Notes: generated by a model not told the origin, from the sequence alone. A DNA stretch of 64,000 nucleotides from Lineus longissimus (GCF_910592395.1 NC_088310.1:7941501-8005500); one strand, 5' to 3'. Shown: positions 39,301-54,300, counted from the stretch's first letter. Numbers and translations are program-made.

Positions 39301-42300
39301 GAAGTTATTTACATAGTTAGCTTGAAATCTAATCTAAACTGTTAGCGATTCTACACTAGTAAAGAAATGCGCTATTGATTACAACAGGAAGAAAGACCAT
39401 TAACCAGGGTTTAATGTACTTCGAATTTGATGACCCAGCTCTGAGAGTACTCCCAAATCTCAAATCTGTGGGCCTGATCTGCCTTACGCAGCACTTTCAG
39501 CATTTGCCGCCTTAGGGCAATAGTGTGTATCAATGCAGTTTGTATTGGGTGCCAATAATGGCTCACTGATTTCATCATTGCTATCCATATTGAAAAATTG
39601 AGATTTGGGAATGCTGTCAGCTGGCTGATCGAGGAAAAGTGTCCCTAAATGCTAGATGGGATGGTTGGGATCTAGAATTTCTAGAATGGCAAAACAACAC
39701 TACGAGTAACTTATCAACTTCATCAAATCGCAATGCATGAAATTTTCAAACCTTAAAAAGAATCTAAAAGTTGTTTATAATTACTGTGAAATGCTTAGTT
39801 TATCCAACGAAACAAAATTCAGCAAGATTATTGTTCTACTTTGCACATAACGAAAAAAAATTACATATATTTTTTGAACGATTTCTAAGATAGCTGAAGT
39901 TAAATTTGGAAATTCGTAAACTGCATCGAACAGTTTTAAGTTATAACAAAAATTTAATCCAAAAGACTGTGAAATCTTTTTAAGATTACTGTACTTTAAC
40001 GATTGTTGCATAACATTACAACATTTTTAGAGGATGTGATCGACAATATTGATATTTTAAAAGGTATAGGAGTTGGTAAAGGGGGACAAGTACAAAGGGA
40101 TAAAATCGATGAAATATATAAACTGTTGCCATGGTAACATGTTGAAACAAAATAGTACGAACATAACTTAACCTCCCATCATTCACTATTATGCAAATTT
40201 CTTAAAAATCAAAAGCCTACTAGCAGACGTAAATGTCAAGGTTACAAAGGTCACGACCTTGACCTTTGACTTACCTTGAACCTTTCATTGAGATCTTGCA
40301 TGGTCTGCTCAAGTTGACTGTGATCAACGTTCTTGACCTTGGCCTTGGGGATTTTCTGGAAGACTTTGTTCTTGTTGTCCAGCATGGACTTGTAGTAGGT
40401 GGTCTCGGCAAAGAGGGCCTGGAAGAGGAGATAAAACGCTCAAATTTCCACACCAGACATGTCAAATGAGGCGGTAGAATGCTGTTTCCACCTATTTTAT
40501 AGAATCAAGCAGGGCTGTCTTTGATAGAGAGGCGTCCTCAATAGAGAGGGCATCCTTAATATTGAGGTATCCGCAAAGGGAGTTTCCACTGTACCTTATG
40601 TTTCTCCAGTTCCTCGGCAGTCTTCTGCATGTTGCCGTCGACAAGATGGCCGTTCAAGATTGCCTCGGCACTTTCGAGCCACTGAGAGACGTCTGAGATT
40701 CCGGCCTCAAGAGATTCGACATTCGGCAGCAGGCCCTTCAGACCCCGAATGGCGTCGGGCAGCTCCTTCTGCACCTTGATGATCCTCTCCTTCAACACTT
40801 TGAGAGTCCCTAACATTTTGTTGATGACTTCTTGCGAGCTGTCTTTGACCAGAGATTGGCCGAGTTTCGACATCATTTTGAACTCGGTCTGGACCTGCTC
40901 AACCTGGGCGTTGGCATCCTGAGATATCAAACAAGGAGAAAATTCAGATTCCCGAATCAAAATGTTATTCTTTCAGTTCTTCCTAACGTGCGAGCTCATA
41001 ATTCTGCCAGGCTTGTTGCGACGTCATATCTTATTATTATCAGATTCTGACATGAAGATCATGAAGTTAGTGGAGAAAAAATTTGGCACATAGCAGAATT
41101 CTGATACTCCCTTTGCCAAAACCCTGATTACAATAAATGTCACTACTCCATTTACCGGCCCTAATGCTACCACTCCATTTACCGGCCATAACGTTACCAC
41201 TCCATTTACCGGCCATAACGTTACCACTCAATTTACCGGCCATAACGTTACCACTCCATTTACCGGCCATAACGTTACCACTCCATTTACCAGCCATAAC
41301 GTTACCACTCCATTCACCCGCCCAGCCTGTTATCATCCCCTACTCCTTGATGTACCTACATGTATTTTTGGCAATAGTTTAACCCTCTGTTTTTTAATCT
41401 GTAATTGTAAGCTTGGTTTGTATGCTTTTTCTTTAAAAGGCACTTCTTTAAAGAAAGTGTCAACTCCAGTCTACTCTAACTGACCGAGTAGCAGCTGATT
41501 TTTCTGCATGGAAAAATATACAACTTTTCCCATATTTTCGTATATACTCAAGCAGAACTTTCTTGTGGCTATGGTAGGAGAGAAAGCAATTCATGCAGAA
41601 ATTGATCAAAAACTCAACGCACCTCAAGTCCCTGGAGTAGGTCCTTGATCGACTGATAATCACACGGTATCTCCTTCTCCAGTAGTCCCTCCACGTTATC
41701 CAACCAGTCGGCGATCTTGCCCACGCCAAGTTTGTATTCGGACCGCGTCTTCTCCACGGTCTCTTGCCTCTCAACTTCTTGTTTCTGGAGAAAAGTTAGT
41801 CATTCAGTTTTCAAGCTACTTAAGATAAAATCATATCGTAGTACTTTCAATACCTTATAGATTACAGTACTTTGAATTCTTTTTGTGTCGGGTCTTGATG
41901 TTCCGATTATCAGTTGAATACCTGAACCACCACAAGAGAAGGGAAACTTTATGTGAATGACGTAAGATTGTGAAATCCACTTACTGTATCGCCGCATTCC
42001 TTGAACCGCCTGTTGATATTAGCGAGCATCTGTTTGATTTCAGCAGCGACAGGATCAGTGGATACGTCCGTCAGGAAGTCACCAGCCTCATTCAGGAGTC
42101 GATTCTTCTCCTGCCACTTGCCGATGTCGGCAAAGAAAGCCTGCAAGTTAAGAAAAGTTGGTCAGTACAGTGGCCACAAGTCTTTACAGATTCTGCATGA
42201 CTGACTGAAGAACAAAGTTATTTGTTGTTGACGAAACATTGTTAAAGCAGTTTTTCTGGTGAGGTGAGTGCCTGATCGGTTGGGAACTCTTCTAAGAGCA

Positions 42301-45300
42301 TTGTGTCACTGAGTGCCTGCTAAGGTGGATCTGGAACTCAACAGGCCCTCCCCATGTCCTTTGCCAAGCGTAACTACTGTCAATCCTTCACCTGTTCAGC
42401 CAGGGATTCTCGATGAAACTGGACTCATCTGGTCATACCCAACCCAGTCATTTTAAAAGCATAAGCTCCAGTTCAACCTACTGGTAACTTAGCTCCAACT
42501 GTATCTCCCCCTGTCCCTCCAGTCCCCCTCACAGCCTTAAACCAACAAAAGCCCTTCTTCTGCTTGGAAGTCTCCCCAGCCTTGGACTCATTTATCATGC
42601 TCCTCACACCCAATGCCAGTTTTCCCCCAACAAGTCATCTTAAAGGCAGAGGCTCCAGTTTAACCTGCTGGAAACTGGAGCTTCTGGAGTACCTCCTGCT
42701 ATCACTCCAGTTCCCCAAAAGCCTAACCACCAAAAGCCCTTCTTCTGCTTGGAAGCCAGTTTAGCCTTGGACTCTTCAATCCCGCTCCCTACACCCAATG
42801 CTAAACGTATCACTTACAGCTCTCTCCTCTGGTGTACCATTGAGTGCCTTCTCCGCTTGGGGCAGGTAGGCCTGGAACTCATCCACCAGGCCCGAATACT
42901 TCTTCCAGTTCTTCTGGGCCTTGTCCAGCGTGCCTTGGCAGCTTTTCAGGTCGGACGCCATTGGCTTCCAGCGGCTATTCGCTTCGTTCAAGAGCGCCTC
43001 AGCTTTTTGGATTTCCTCCGAGTCTTTAGGGTCGACCACTTGTTTCTTGTAGGCGTCTGTCGCCCGTTTTAATTCCTGAAGCGTGCGGTCGATGGTGCTG
43101 TTGAGTCTTTTCCCTTCGACAAAGTTCTAGGAGGAAAAATTTGGAATAAATTATGCTCCCATGCGTGGGTCGACAAATGACTTTACAAAATCCAGCTAGC
43201 CGGTATACCCTGTTTATTGAGTACGGCATCACATAACGCCATCTGAACATGATTATAAATACTTTGAGTACCGACCAAGAACTAAAAAAAGTCAAGGGGG
43301 ACATTTCAATGCCTATTCTCCAAAATGCCACAGTAAACTCAAAGTACCCAGGTTATCAACTAATTTGGGCTTCAAAAAAACCCTTGACACACGTACGGCA
43401 TACGCCATGTTGTAAAACTCATTGTAAGTTTCCCATTGAATGGTTTGTCACCAGTATGAATACATATCCCTCAGATGATCTGCACATTCACTTGAGTTCC
43501 CATTGAATGTTTTATCACTAGTTGAATCCACATCCCTGACCACAGTCACTTGAGTTTACATTGAATAGTTTATCATTAGTATGTTGTAAAACTCTCATTC
43601 GTGAGCACAGTATCCTGACGTCTGCTTCTGGTATCAACTCACCTTGTAATCATCGACCATATCATTGACCTCGTCCTCATTACCGTATCGGTCACTCCAA
43701 CCATTCAACTTATCCTCAGCACCGTCAAGAAGACCAAGAGCGCGATGTTTCACCTCTTCGTACTCGATCTTCTTCAAGACGTGCGGGGCGACCAAGACGA
43801 CCTTGCTCAGTCTCTTTCCAAGGTCATCGAGCTGATCTTTTGGAATCTCCACGCCGTTTATTTTGCCCTCCTGTTTTATCTTGTTGAAGGCTTTTCGCAT
43901 TGCGTCGGCATCTTTGAACGTGAGCTGAAATAACAACGGAATTTAGAATTAGGAGAGGTCAACAAGGAGGATGATGACGAGAATGCTGTTGGACTTGAAT
44001 CTGCTCAATGCGGATGTGGAGCTGGAGACCAGACTCGAGTTCATTTGCTTCAGATCAGCTCCCTAATGAAGAATAGAGAGGAATACTTGACAACAGATAT
44101 CACCCTGACCTCAACAATCTGGGACTCTGTCCGTGGAACTGACCAAACATGCAAAACATGCCTCTAAAATGGTTATTTTTGTCTCATTTTGAAAATTCTA
44201 AGGTGTACGAAGGGCTGAGGCAGATATCTTTCCATTTCTGGTGTCAGGCCCTTAGGCCCTTTTCAACAGGGGGAAAACAGAAAATCTCCAATAATCAGAA
44301 ATGTCTCATTCCTACACTAGACCACGCTCCTCAACAAAACTGCCCACAAACTTACCTTATGTTTATCCATCTTGTCCTTCAGTGCCGCGGCCGCCTCCTC
44401 GTTACTCATTCCCTCAGGTACAACATCGCCGTAAACCAGGTCTTCGGCATCGATTAACCACCTGGCGATATCCCCCAAGTCGCCGGGCAACCCCTTGTCT
44501 AATCTCTTCTGCATCGCCTTGATATTATCCATGGTCTTCTCCCAGTGGTTCTTCAGGGCGATCATGTCGTCGTCGGAGATGTTCAGGGCCTTCCCCGTCT
44601 GCTGGAGCTGCTTCAGTTTCGTGTAACCTTCTTCATACTGTTTGGCCTCCTTTTTCAACGCTTGAAGGGCCTGAAATATACACAACACCCTTGTTAGTTT
44701 TTGTAATCTTTTCTTTTGTCTTTTGCAGATGATTTATTGGGGTTGCAACATCAGGAATTGAACCAGACAATTTGATCGCCCAGGTGTCATTATTACACAA
44801 GGGAACATATGTATCAATATTCAAGTCAAGAGCTGCAGTAGTTACAATGCAACATTGATTCGCCGGGGTGATCATAGCGATGACTGTTCCAAAAGTTACA
44901 ACTCAACTTACTTCGTATTCAGCATTCCTGTCCTTGATAGGTGCGTCTAGTTTACTGCGGAGGCCATCATCAGTTTGGTCCAGCCAATGTCCGATTTCAT
45001 CGTATAGTTTCCTCTCTGCCTCAGCGGCTTTTCTGGGGTCGACCTTGACATTCGCGAGCAGCTGAAAACGTAGCGAGACAAAAAGATATAATCGGTGAGA
45101 GAGCTGGGAGCAAAACGTTTGAGGGCTCAATACACCTTGATAAGATTTTGTCAATTATCAATACTCAATTATCAGGCCTTGAACTTAAAGGCCCAACAGA
45201 CCAGTATGGCTAAATTCCTCATATAACCAAAATTATTATCTTTTTAATCAATTTTATCACTTCCTCATGGTACTTTTCTTATAGTAATGACCACGTTCCA

Positions 45301-48300
45301 AATGATTTTGTTTCGCTAAGAATGGGGATTATTTTGGTGCGAGACAATTATAGAGACATATTAGACCCTATTCAATGAAAGACAAGCAATGTCAGCTCAT
45401 CTTTTCCACTTCCCAAACCAAGCACCAAGCATTTTTTGTAACTCTCCCCTTGAGCAATGCACTTTACACCCAAAGGGGAAGAAAACCACAGGCACATGGG
45501 GTGTATTCAAGAAAAGACAAGCCAGATCCCTTCATCTTTTCCTCTTACAAAACCAAGCGCCAAGCTTTTCTGTAACTGATCCCTTGAGCAATGCACTTAA
45601 CACCCAAAGGAAAAGGAAGGTAGCAATACATGCAGCCATAACCATGAATCCTGCCTAAAAAGTACAGTTTGGAGGTTCCGCATCACTTACGACTTCCAGT
45701 CTAACTTTTGAGAGTGAATAACGGTCGTGTAAGGACAAGTTCGATTCAACTGAACTGATTAACGTTTCGACAATGCTAAATGACATAAACATTGTGCACT
45801 TTATCAGGAATTCAGAGAGACTTGTTCTCGTAACTTCTTAGAGAATACAGTGGAAATATTGAATGAAATGTAGAGGGTTCCATGCAGGTTCGTCAACCTG
45901 GTTACAAGTTATAACGCAAAACAGTCCACATAACGTTTTAAGAATCGTAAATCCTACGTGGTTGTTATCTACATCTATCCACTCAGGTCTTACCTCCAGG
46001 TTCGGAAACGCTCCCGCCAGGCCCGGGTAGCACTCGAGGAAGGGTACGAGCGATTTGAGTGGATGTTGTGGTCGCTACAGAAAGGTACAGCAACATGCAA
46101 GGTTAAAGTGTAAGAAAAGCAAACTCACTGCATGAGTTGTTCAATTAAAGCTAGGAGACTACAGATATTAAATCAGCCACGGACACAGTCGGTAGAAGAA
46201 ATTCAACTCGCTACATTCATACATTCCCAACGCTTTTTGTCGGGAATGAGAGGATCTTGAATATGGCTTTGTTCTGGCATGTTCTTTCCCACACGTCACT
46301 GACTCTTCCTCGATAGCTACTGGGAATGAGTCAGGAAGGTGTCGTCAAGTCGAGGGATCACCCCATTCGCCCTCAGTGTAAAGGTCCATTTCGGATAAAG
46401 TTGAGATTCCTCAATTTGAAACAAACACAAAAATTTCAATACAAACTTTCTCGAAATATGTCTGTGGCTGATTATTCAAACATGCTACGTGTATACACAT
46501 ATACAAATATACGATGAATAAAAAGTACTGTCAACCTGAATGAGAAATAAACTGACTGCAAATCTGTGCAGTTTTTTCCAAAATATAACAAAATGTAGCA
46601 GATGAGTGATATAATCACATCTTTAGTGATCCGGATGCTGATGTGAGTTACCCCATGCGACATATTTTAACTGAGCCTAAAGTTCCGTGCAAAGTGGCAA
46701 TTTAAATCGCTGCGATGTGTGACAAAAAGATCTCTCATCTGCAGGTTAAACCATTCATCACTGGTAATTGGGTTTGTCATTTATAACAGGACACTGTAAT
46801 CACCGATTTTTGGCGCGGGCATCTGAGATGACCACTACAAACAAGCGATTTTGTCGCATGAGATTATGATTGTAGGTTGCAGAAATTAAAATTGCTTTTT
46901 GGTGGGGCACATTAATCTCATGACCTGGGTTTTCACATTTTTGCAGACAGTTCTCCTAATGTTTCTCTTCAAGACCGACTCCTTCATCTGCTAACATTTT
47001 GTGATATTTTCCCAAACATAACATAATTCCCATCCATGCATTCCACTGACACCGACCATGCCACAACCAAAGGACGATGTGTAAGAGACCGGTTATGATT
47101 ACCAAGGAAAGGTGGCGCTCAAGTAAGGCCTCCTTGCTGAAATTCTAAACACACTAGTTCATAAGTTGCAATCAACATTTTTTTTTTATCGACCTTCAAA
47201 ACGGCCCGGGATGAAATCATCTGACTGCTTTGTTAACTGTGACGTGACTTTCACAAACTACATGTACTGAAAACGCATGCGCCTAAAAATGCAACACAGT
47301 AGAACCTCTCTAAGAAGAAAACCCTTTGGACTGACCAGTGCTTTCCATAATAGAGGGGTGTCCTGATTACAGAGGTCACTTTAAATGGAAATGACAGGTA
47401 AAACTAAAACTTCGGACTTAAACCAGTGTCCTCATTAGAGAGGGTGTCCTTTATAGCCAGGTGTCCACTAAGAGAGGTTTCACCGTATTTTAAAGCATAA
47501 ATATAATTTCAGGTAATCATATAAACCCAAGGACTGCTGATGGTCCGATCTATAACCCATATTCATCTGATGAAGACAGTTCTGCAATATCCGAAATCTA
47601 CTGGGTTTTCATTCTTCAATTTTTTCAATTCCAAGATTTTATTGGTTTTTTAAAATCCTTTGTCAAAGTGTCAGTCAGACTGTCAGCAATCCTTAAAGAT
47701 CAAGAAAATGCAGCTTCTCAATAAGGCCTTTATCGACTAAATTGAAGCTCATGAGTTAAGAATCGTTGATAAAGTATATATACTTGATCGATTATATAAT
47801 TTGGATCATTCTCGCGATTGCCATCAATATCGTCCTGAAACAAAATTTTAGACAACGGACATGAGACATGAGTGATTGGACTTAAAAGACCTAGTTAAGG
47901 AATGATCGAATTGAGGATTCTTGGGCCGAATTTGACAGTGTCATATGCCTCATAATTCTTCTATTCACTGGTTTTCACAGACAGACAGACAGACAGACTG
48001 TGTTGTTGAAACATTATCAGCAAAGATTCACCTCATTTTCATATTACGCTAGGCAGATTCAAATTTCAATCCTCCAGAACTAGATCTTAAATACATCTTA
48101 TGACAAGACAGGCAACAGAGAACTGAGTACACAAAGCAACATTTAGGCTTTTCTCAGAAGCTTAATTAAAAGCTAATTAAGCAAAGAGTTGAATAGCAAG
48201 TTTTGTTTAAAATAAATTTGAAGTTTGGAGCTTTCCATAACCGGACAGATTTTTCCCATCCCACGGAAGACGATCATAGGCCTGAACATACCTAATGAAG

Positions 48301-51300
48301 TGACAACTGTGATGTGTAGCAGTATAGTTTTCATAGGCCTTGGACTTTGAGATTATTTCACGCATCTAGCATTCCCATCAAGAATCTCAAGACCTATGAA
48401 AACCATGTAGTCATGATTGGTGTGTTCAGTTCTTAGGATCAATTTCCCAAGTAAAGACACGATAAAAGAGGAAGAGAGAAACCCATAAGACAGATGATAA
48501 ATAAAGCAGAGAGAGCACCCATAAGCCATTTTTGAGATGACAGTTTAGAAACAGCGCTCAGGGCTCCTATTTATTAAGCATGGATATGAAGCACACACCT
48601 CTGATACCGAGTAATTTTCATAAACAAATATTTTATGGAAAATTCAGCAAATTTGCGATTTGAAAATTGCAAGCACTGTAAAAGTTAAGCCACACATTCT
48701 AGAGCAGCAAGGCAAAGGTCAAATTGTACTTTTCAGCACATTTTACCAAATCAGTTCAGCCACATGTGGCCAAGTCTCTAGGACAATGTGTCAACCAAGT
48801 AGCTTTAGCTGGCTTCACAGTGAGGATCTGACAAGGGACGCTGCAGTTCATTGCATCAGATCTTCTGATATTGAAATGCTGAGGTTTACTGTCGCTTTTA
48901 ATAATATGTAATTCATATATTTTGCAGCCAAATGTGTAAAACTTTTAAAAATCCTTTGGTGTTTGTTTGAAGAACTGAGAACAACCATTAGTCTTTACCT
49001 TCAACAGACCAGTGTTAAATAGATTGTGAATTTCGGTGAGAACAGTGAAACTTTCCAATGAAAATAACAGTACATTGAGAAGTGATGATGATTTGTTGAA
49101 ATTGTGAAATTTTGACTGAATATTGAGTGTGGTTAAACAGCTTCCTTACATTTCCACGTGTTCGTCGTGACTGCGAAAACAAAATTTGATACGATTCGTT
49201 GTTAATGCTCATAGAATCTGGATTGCAGGACGTTGAAAAGCAGAAAGATGACCTCTAAATAGGCCACATAACACAAAGAAGTTATCTTTTGCAGCCAAGC
49301 TAAAAAGGAATCATAGTATGAGACTAAAACAAACATAAAGCTACATGTATCATTCCAATCAAGAGGACGTTGCTTTATTCAATAAGAAAGCATGTTCCTA
49401 CTTTCAAAATACTCTAGTTTCACCAACCTAAGACCATTTCTGATACTCAAGTTTGACCCTAAAATAATCACATGGTCACTCAATGCCATTCAAAATGTTT
49501 ACTTTGGATAAACAATGGGTTGCTGACACCGAATTGTCCGAATTGTCCAACAGTCATAACGTCATGATCCGGCTTGGCCTTTTGGTCGACTTCGTAGTAA
49601 TTGATGACGTGGTCTTACATCTGTGATCTAGAGTATATGGGAAGTCTACCAATGAGGACCATTCCTTTTGTCAACAACAGATGGCGTAATGTGACCTAAG
49701 TGATGCGAGAGTATGACATCATTGTCCTACATGTCTTAGCAGCCGAAAAACGTCACCCAACCTATTCTTATCAAACAAATGACAGAGGGAACGAAACCAT
49801 TTGCGGCATACCTTTTGAGAATGGTCCTCATTCGCAAACAGCACAAGACAATCGAAGATCATCTCTTCAATTGCCACAAAACTTTGAATAAATCTCTTCT
49901 CAAAATGAAACTAAATCTAAATGAAGCAAGAAGCATCTTCAAGCATAGTGAAGGATTGCACCTAAATGCAACTAAAAGCAACTCTACAGTACTACACAAT
50001 ATATTGAAGAACTTCTCAACAGTACAGACTCGACAACAAATGTATCAAACTGATTAATTTTCTCTTTTTGTTGACAAATGCGACTTTATAGCAATCAACG
50101 ACTACACAAGATTTAGCTAAAACAAAGACAGGATAGTCAAACCAAACAGAACTCCATGCAAGGGGAATAACCGACTTCAACCCAATTTGGCAAATTTACA
50201 AATGTTTGTTCAATCTTTTTCAACCTGAACCCCATCCGTCCAAGTGTGCATACCCTAAGGCATTATGCACCCTTTTCAGCAATGGTAACAGGGTTATAGG
50301 TACGTAGTATGCACCATTACAGCAAGTATGCTCCTTTTTGAAAGTGTACATCCTTGCTTCAGCTTAGAGTTGGAAAAAAGATACGAAAAGATGAAGCCTA
50401 ATGTGTCGGTGCAAATATTTTCATTCGATTTGCAAAATTGGGTCAGAGTGACCTTGAGATAGTTGACCTTTCAAGGTCAAATATACCAACCTTCGCATCG
50501 ATGTTATCTGGATCTGGATAAGCCTTCATGAACTGGGCTACATAGGTCATGATGGACTTTTCATCCGGCTTCTCCACATCAACATCTGAAACAGACAAGG
50601 TCAGGGTCATACAGGCAAGGTCAAGGTCATACAGGCAAGGTCAAGGTCAAGTTCCATGACAATGTTTACTGGATTTTGGAACGCCTGCTGAGGCAATGAA
50701 GAACACTCTTTTCATGATATTGAGAAATCAGCGTGCTCTGGGACTTTGAGAGCAAAATAAGGAGGCCAAGGCTGGCCTTTGTATCTTACTACAGTGTTTG
50801 TCACACACCCTGTCCAATATATAATGACATAAGGAATTTAAACAAACCTGAAGTTGACAAATGTGTACTTTCAAAATGGCATTGGCCTTGTGATGCTTGA
50901 CAGAGTGCTTTGATGATGCGAAGTTAGAAATAATCCACAATTCTTGGTCAAACTTCCCAAACAAATCGAAATCCAATTTGGAAAATCACCATAGACAGCT
51001 ATCTTTAGCCGAGTCCGACTCCTAAATATGAATTTTTGTCAAAGTTCCGTTCAATGCCACACTTTTAAGGCAATTAAAGTTAATTGGCATATTTCAGAGA
51101 TGACATAAACAAGACAGTTACTATTTTGACTCATGTTGACATTGGTGGAATGGTTAAGTGACTACCCCAGGCAGTTTTTTTTTAAATAATCAGCGTAATG
51201 AGATAACCAAGTTCTGTATTACACATTAGGACACACTAACAGCATTTTAACGGAGCTAATTTGTTCCTTTGAATAAGACCCCATTGTGCTGAGATGACCA

Positions 51301-54300
51301 TTAACTGTTCAAAATGACACTTTCGTAGGGACTGCTATTGGGGCGGATAGCTGTAATTATTTTAACAAATTGTCTCCTCTGGCTGACTTTTAGCATTTAA
51401 GGTCACCAGGTCAATTGTCAACCTCTAACCTTAATCCCAACTCAAAGTCGAGGTTTGAATTCGTCAATCAACAATCCTTCGTTGGATTCAGTCTCAGATC
51501 TGAAACGCCACCAGTCCTTTAGGAAATTAACCAAAGGAGGACAAACCCAGTCATACCTTCTGCATCAAGCAATCTTGGAATGCCCAAATGGGCCTCAGCT
51601 TTCGAGAAGGCGTTCTCGAGCTTCTCCCGGTTGGTCTTTCCCTCAAGATCATCTAAATCGATAATATCTGGACGGACACCATGCACCAGCGCGTTGAATG
51701 CGATACCATCTCGCCAACTTTTGCCAAAATCTTTGACAGGAATGCCACTTTTGCTGTAAAAAGAACAGAAAATTAAGGCATCTGATAGTATTTTAAGTAT
51801 CACATTTGGACTTTTTCTTCTTCTTCATCCTAAGCTCTTAGACACAATAGCATATCACTTTGATTTGTAGCATGCTGTCATTCTGGCCCAGTGACTGGGT
51901 GTCATATCTTATGGAGCATAAACTATCAAGAAATCAAATCAGCTTACTCTGTGATTGACTTTTCCGCCCACACCAGCAGGGCTTTCTTGGCAGACATTTT
52001 GAACTTTTGAAGAGCTGAGCCACTCCCTTCTTGGCCATCTTCCATCTGGCTTGTGATGTAGGCCGTCTCCTCAATCTGAAGATCAGGTAAGTAACAGAAA
52101 TTGAAAACTTGGAGGGGAAATTGGGAAAGGGATGAAACCATTCTGGAAAGAGGATCATTAAGGATTGAAAGATTTGAGAATTTTTACAAGGATTCGGTCG
52201 CCGGTGGCAGAACCTTTACACTTTCTTTGTCCACTACGCCATCACTGTGGCTTCCTGACTCGATTTTGAAATGTGATCATCAGTTACCATTGGCATTGCT
52301 GAGCCAATAAATGACATTAATTTTCATTAAATTTATAGTCATGTTGATGAAATTTATAAAATGATATTCAAGGAAACTTTACACTTTCAGAACCTTTACA
52401 CTTTCTTTGTCCACTGCGCCATCACTGTGGCTTCCTGACTCGATTTTGAAATGTGATCATCAGTTACCATTGGCATTGCTGAGCCAATAAATGACATTAA
52501 TTTTCATTAAATTTATAGTCATGTTGATGAAATTAATAAAATGATATTCAAGGAAACTTCAACAAGGAAGAGCAAACCACAAGAAGTCAATTTGTAATCA
52601 AGGAGTTACGACCATGCAGGCGTTCCTTGGTTGTCTAATCAAGGCCGCTCGAGTAGACTGGAAATGTAGACCAAAACCTAAGCTGTTCCCATTGCTCATG
52701 ACTCATGAATTCCAAACCTCCAACCGCAGAACCTTTCGCCCTCATAAAAAGCTCAAACGCAGCTAGGGTAACAAGTCAAGTCCACATGCAATGGCTGTGT
52801 TGATGTTTTGAAATGAACACTTGAGCAGAAACAAATCCGACATAAGTGTTAGACTGTACATGTATGTATCGTGGAGTTGGGAGAAAAGATGACCACCACA
52901 TTTGATGCAATTTGAAGCAAATGTGTTATGAATTTGAATCTGGAATGAATACTTCATGAAGTGTCCCACTGCACATGCATGTTTCCTGAAGTTTGGAGAA
53001 AAAATGACCACCGTCATGATTTTTTATGATTTTTGAAGCTGTCTTATGCATCTTAAGCTGTTGGTTGAATGAAAATAAGTGTATTACCCAATACATCTGA
53101 AAAACATTGAGAAACAACATTAACTTGAGGTGACATTGTTGCATTATCTCAGATTATAACCTTGTCAAACAAAGTAAATAGAATAGTCCATTTTCAAAGG
53201 GTATAGTACAACGACCAAATCAATGAAGAACTATTTTCAGATGAATTTCACCACCCAAACCTCATCCCCCCACAAGCTTCGAGGATACAGAAACCGATAA
53301 GACGCGATGACCTGATTTAAGATAAATCTGCCAAGAACTTTCTCCTAGTACCCGAGCCGAGGCGCAATGACCGCAAGTTGACAATCGTGGAGCAAAATAA
53401 AACCCAAACATCATGAAGTAACCCAATTGAACAAGAACCGCTTATGGAGCCCACCACAATGATGAATTTCATCTTTCTCAGATAGAATTTATGAAAGGAA
53501 CGCATCCAGGCCCATGAGACCGTAACCAGTCTAACGCTGGACATGACTGACCTCACGGAGGTAACGTTGTACCGTGAAAACGACAACCATACGAAAACCT
53601 TGATAGATTTGTTGAAGTGCGTCGAAATACTGGAATCAAATGATGCATGGTCATCAAGTCAAATAGTACTGAAAGCGTTGAAGTCTTTCAATCTGCCTTC
53701 ATTGTATTAAGGGATTATAAACAGACCTGGAGGTCCTTGGTTGTCAAATAAAGACTGGTTAAATGCAGAGGTAAAACAACAACAGATGCCAACCCTCCCC
53801 CCTCCCAACATCTTAGACATTTAGTGCCCTTACAGACTTTCAACAACAAAGTTAGTTTGGACACATGAAAATTTCTCCATCAGTCCTAATCCAGCTGCCG
53901 TGATGACTGCTATGCTTCAACTCTTCAAAAGACAATGGGTGATATGAATAAAGTAAAGCAATTGCTTTTACTTCAGTTTTGTACAGAAAGGCCCAGTGTA
54001 AATGTACATGGAGTTTTAGATAAAAGCATTTGCTGGTCTTTATTCATATCACCCAATATCATAGGCACCTTCCTTTATTACATATGATAGAAAGTTGCTA
54101 CTTACTTGAAAGTATAAAATGATGGTCCAAATGAGACCAAGGACAATGGAAGGTTTGCCATCGACGATGTCGGATGGGTTGATATTTACAAGTTTGATCT
54201 GAAACAAAGAGCAGAAAAATGTAAGAAGATTGTTAACCAATGTAACTTATGCTTCAAAAATCGTAAAAACGGATCTTGGCCAGCAAAGAACCTTGGACGT

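Larger units (their letters stand above)
46075..47783. other. 1.7-kb intron between exons 9 and 10
   Basis: Contains a GCGAC-family element (46690-46915) and MITE copy 5 (47296-47489). Confidence 0.55.
52076..54105. other. 2.0-kb intron between exons 5 and 6
   Basis: Holds the 180-bp duplication, a two-copy diverged repeat at 52770-53050 and an inverted-repeat element at 53936-54055. Confidence 0.55.

Noticed and set aside
49700-50057. Two overlapping + strand frames in the intron between exons 8 and 9
   Set aside because: Random-looking composition and no similarity to any family I know.
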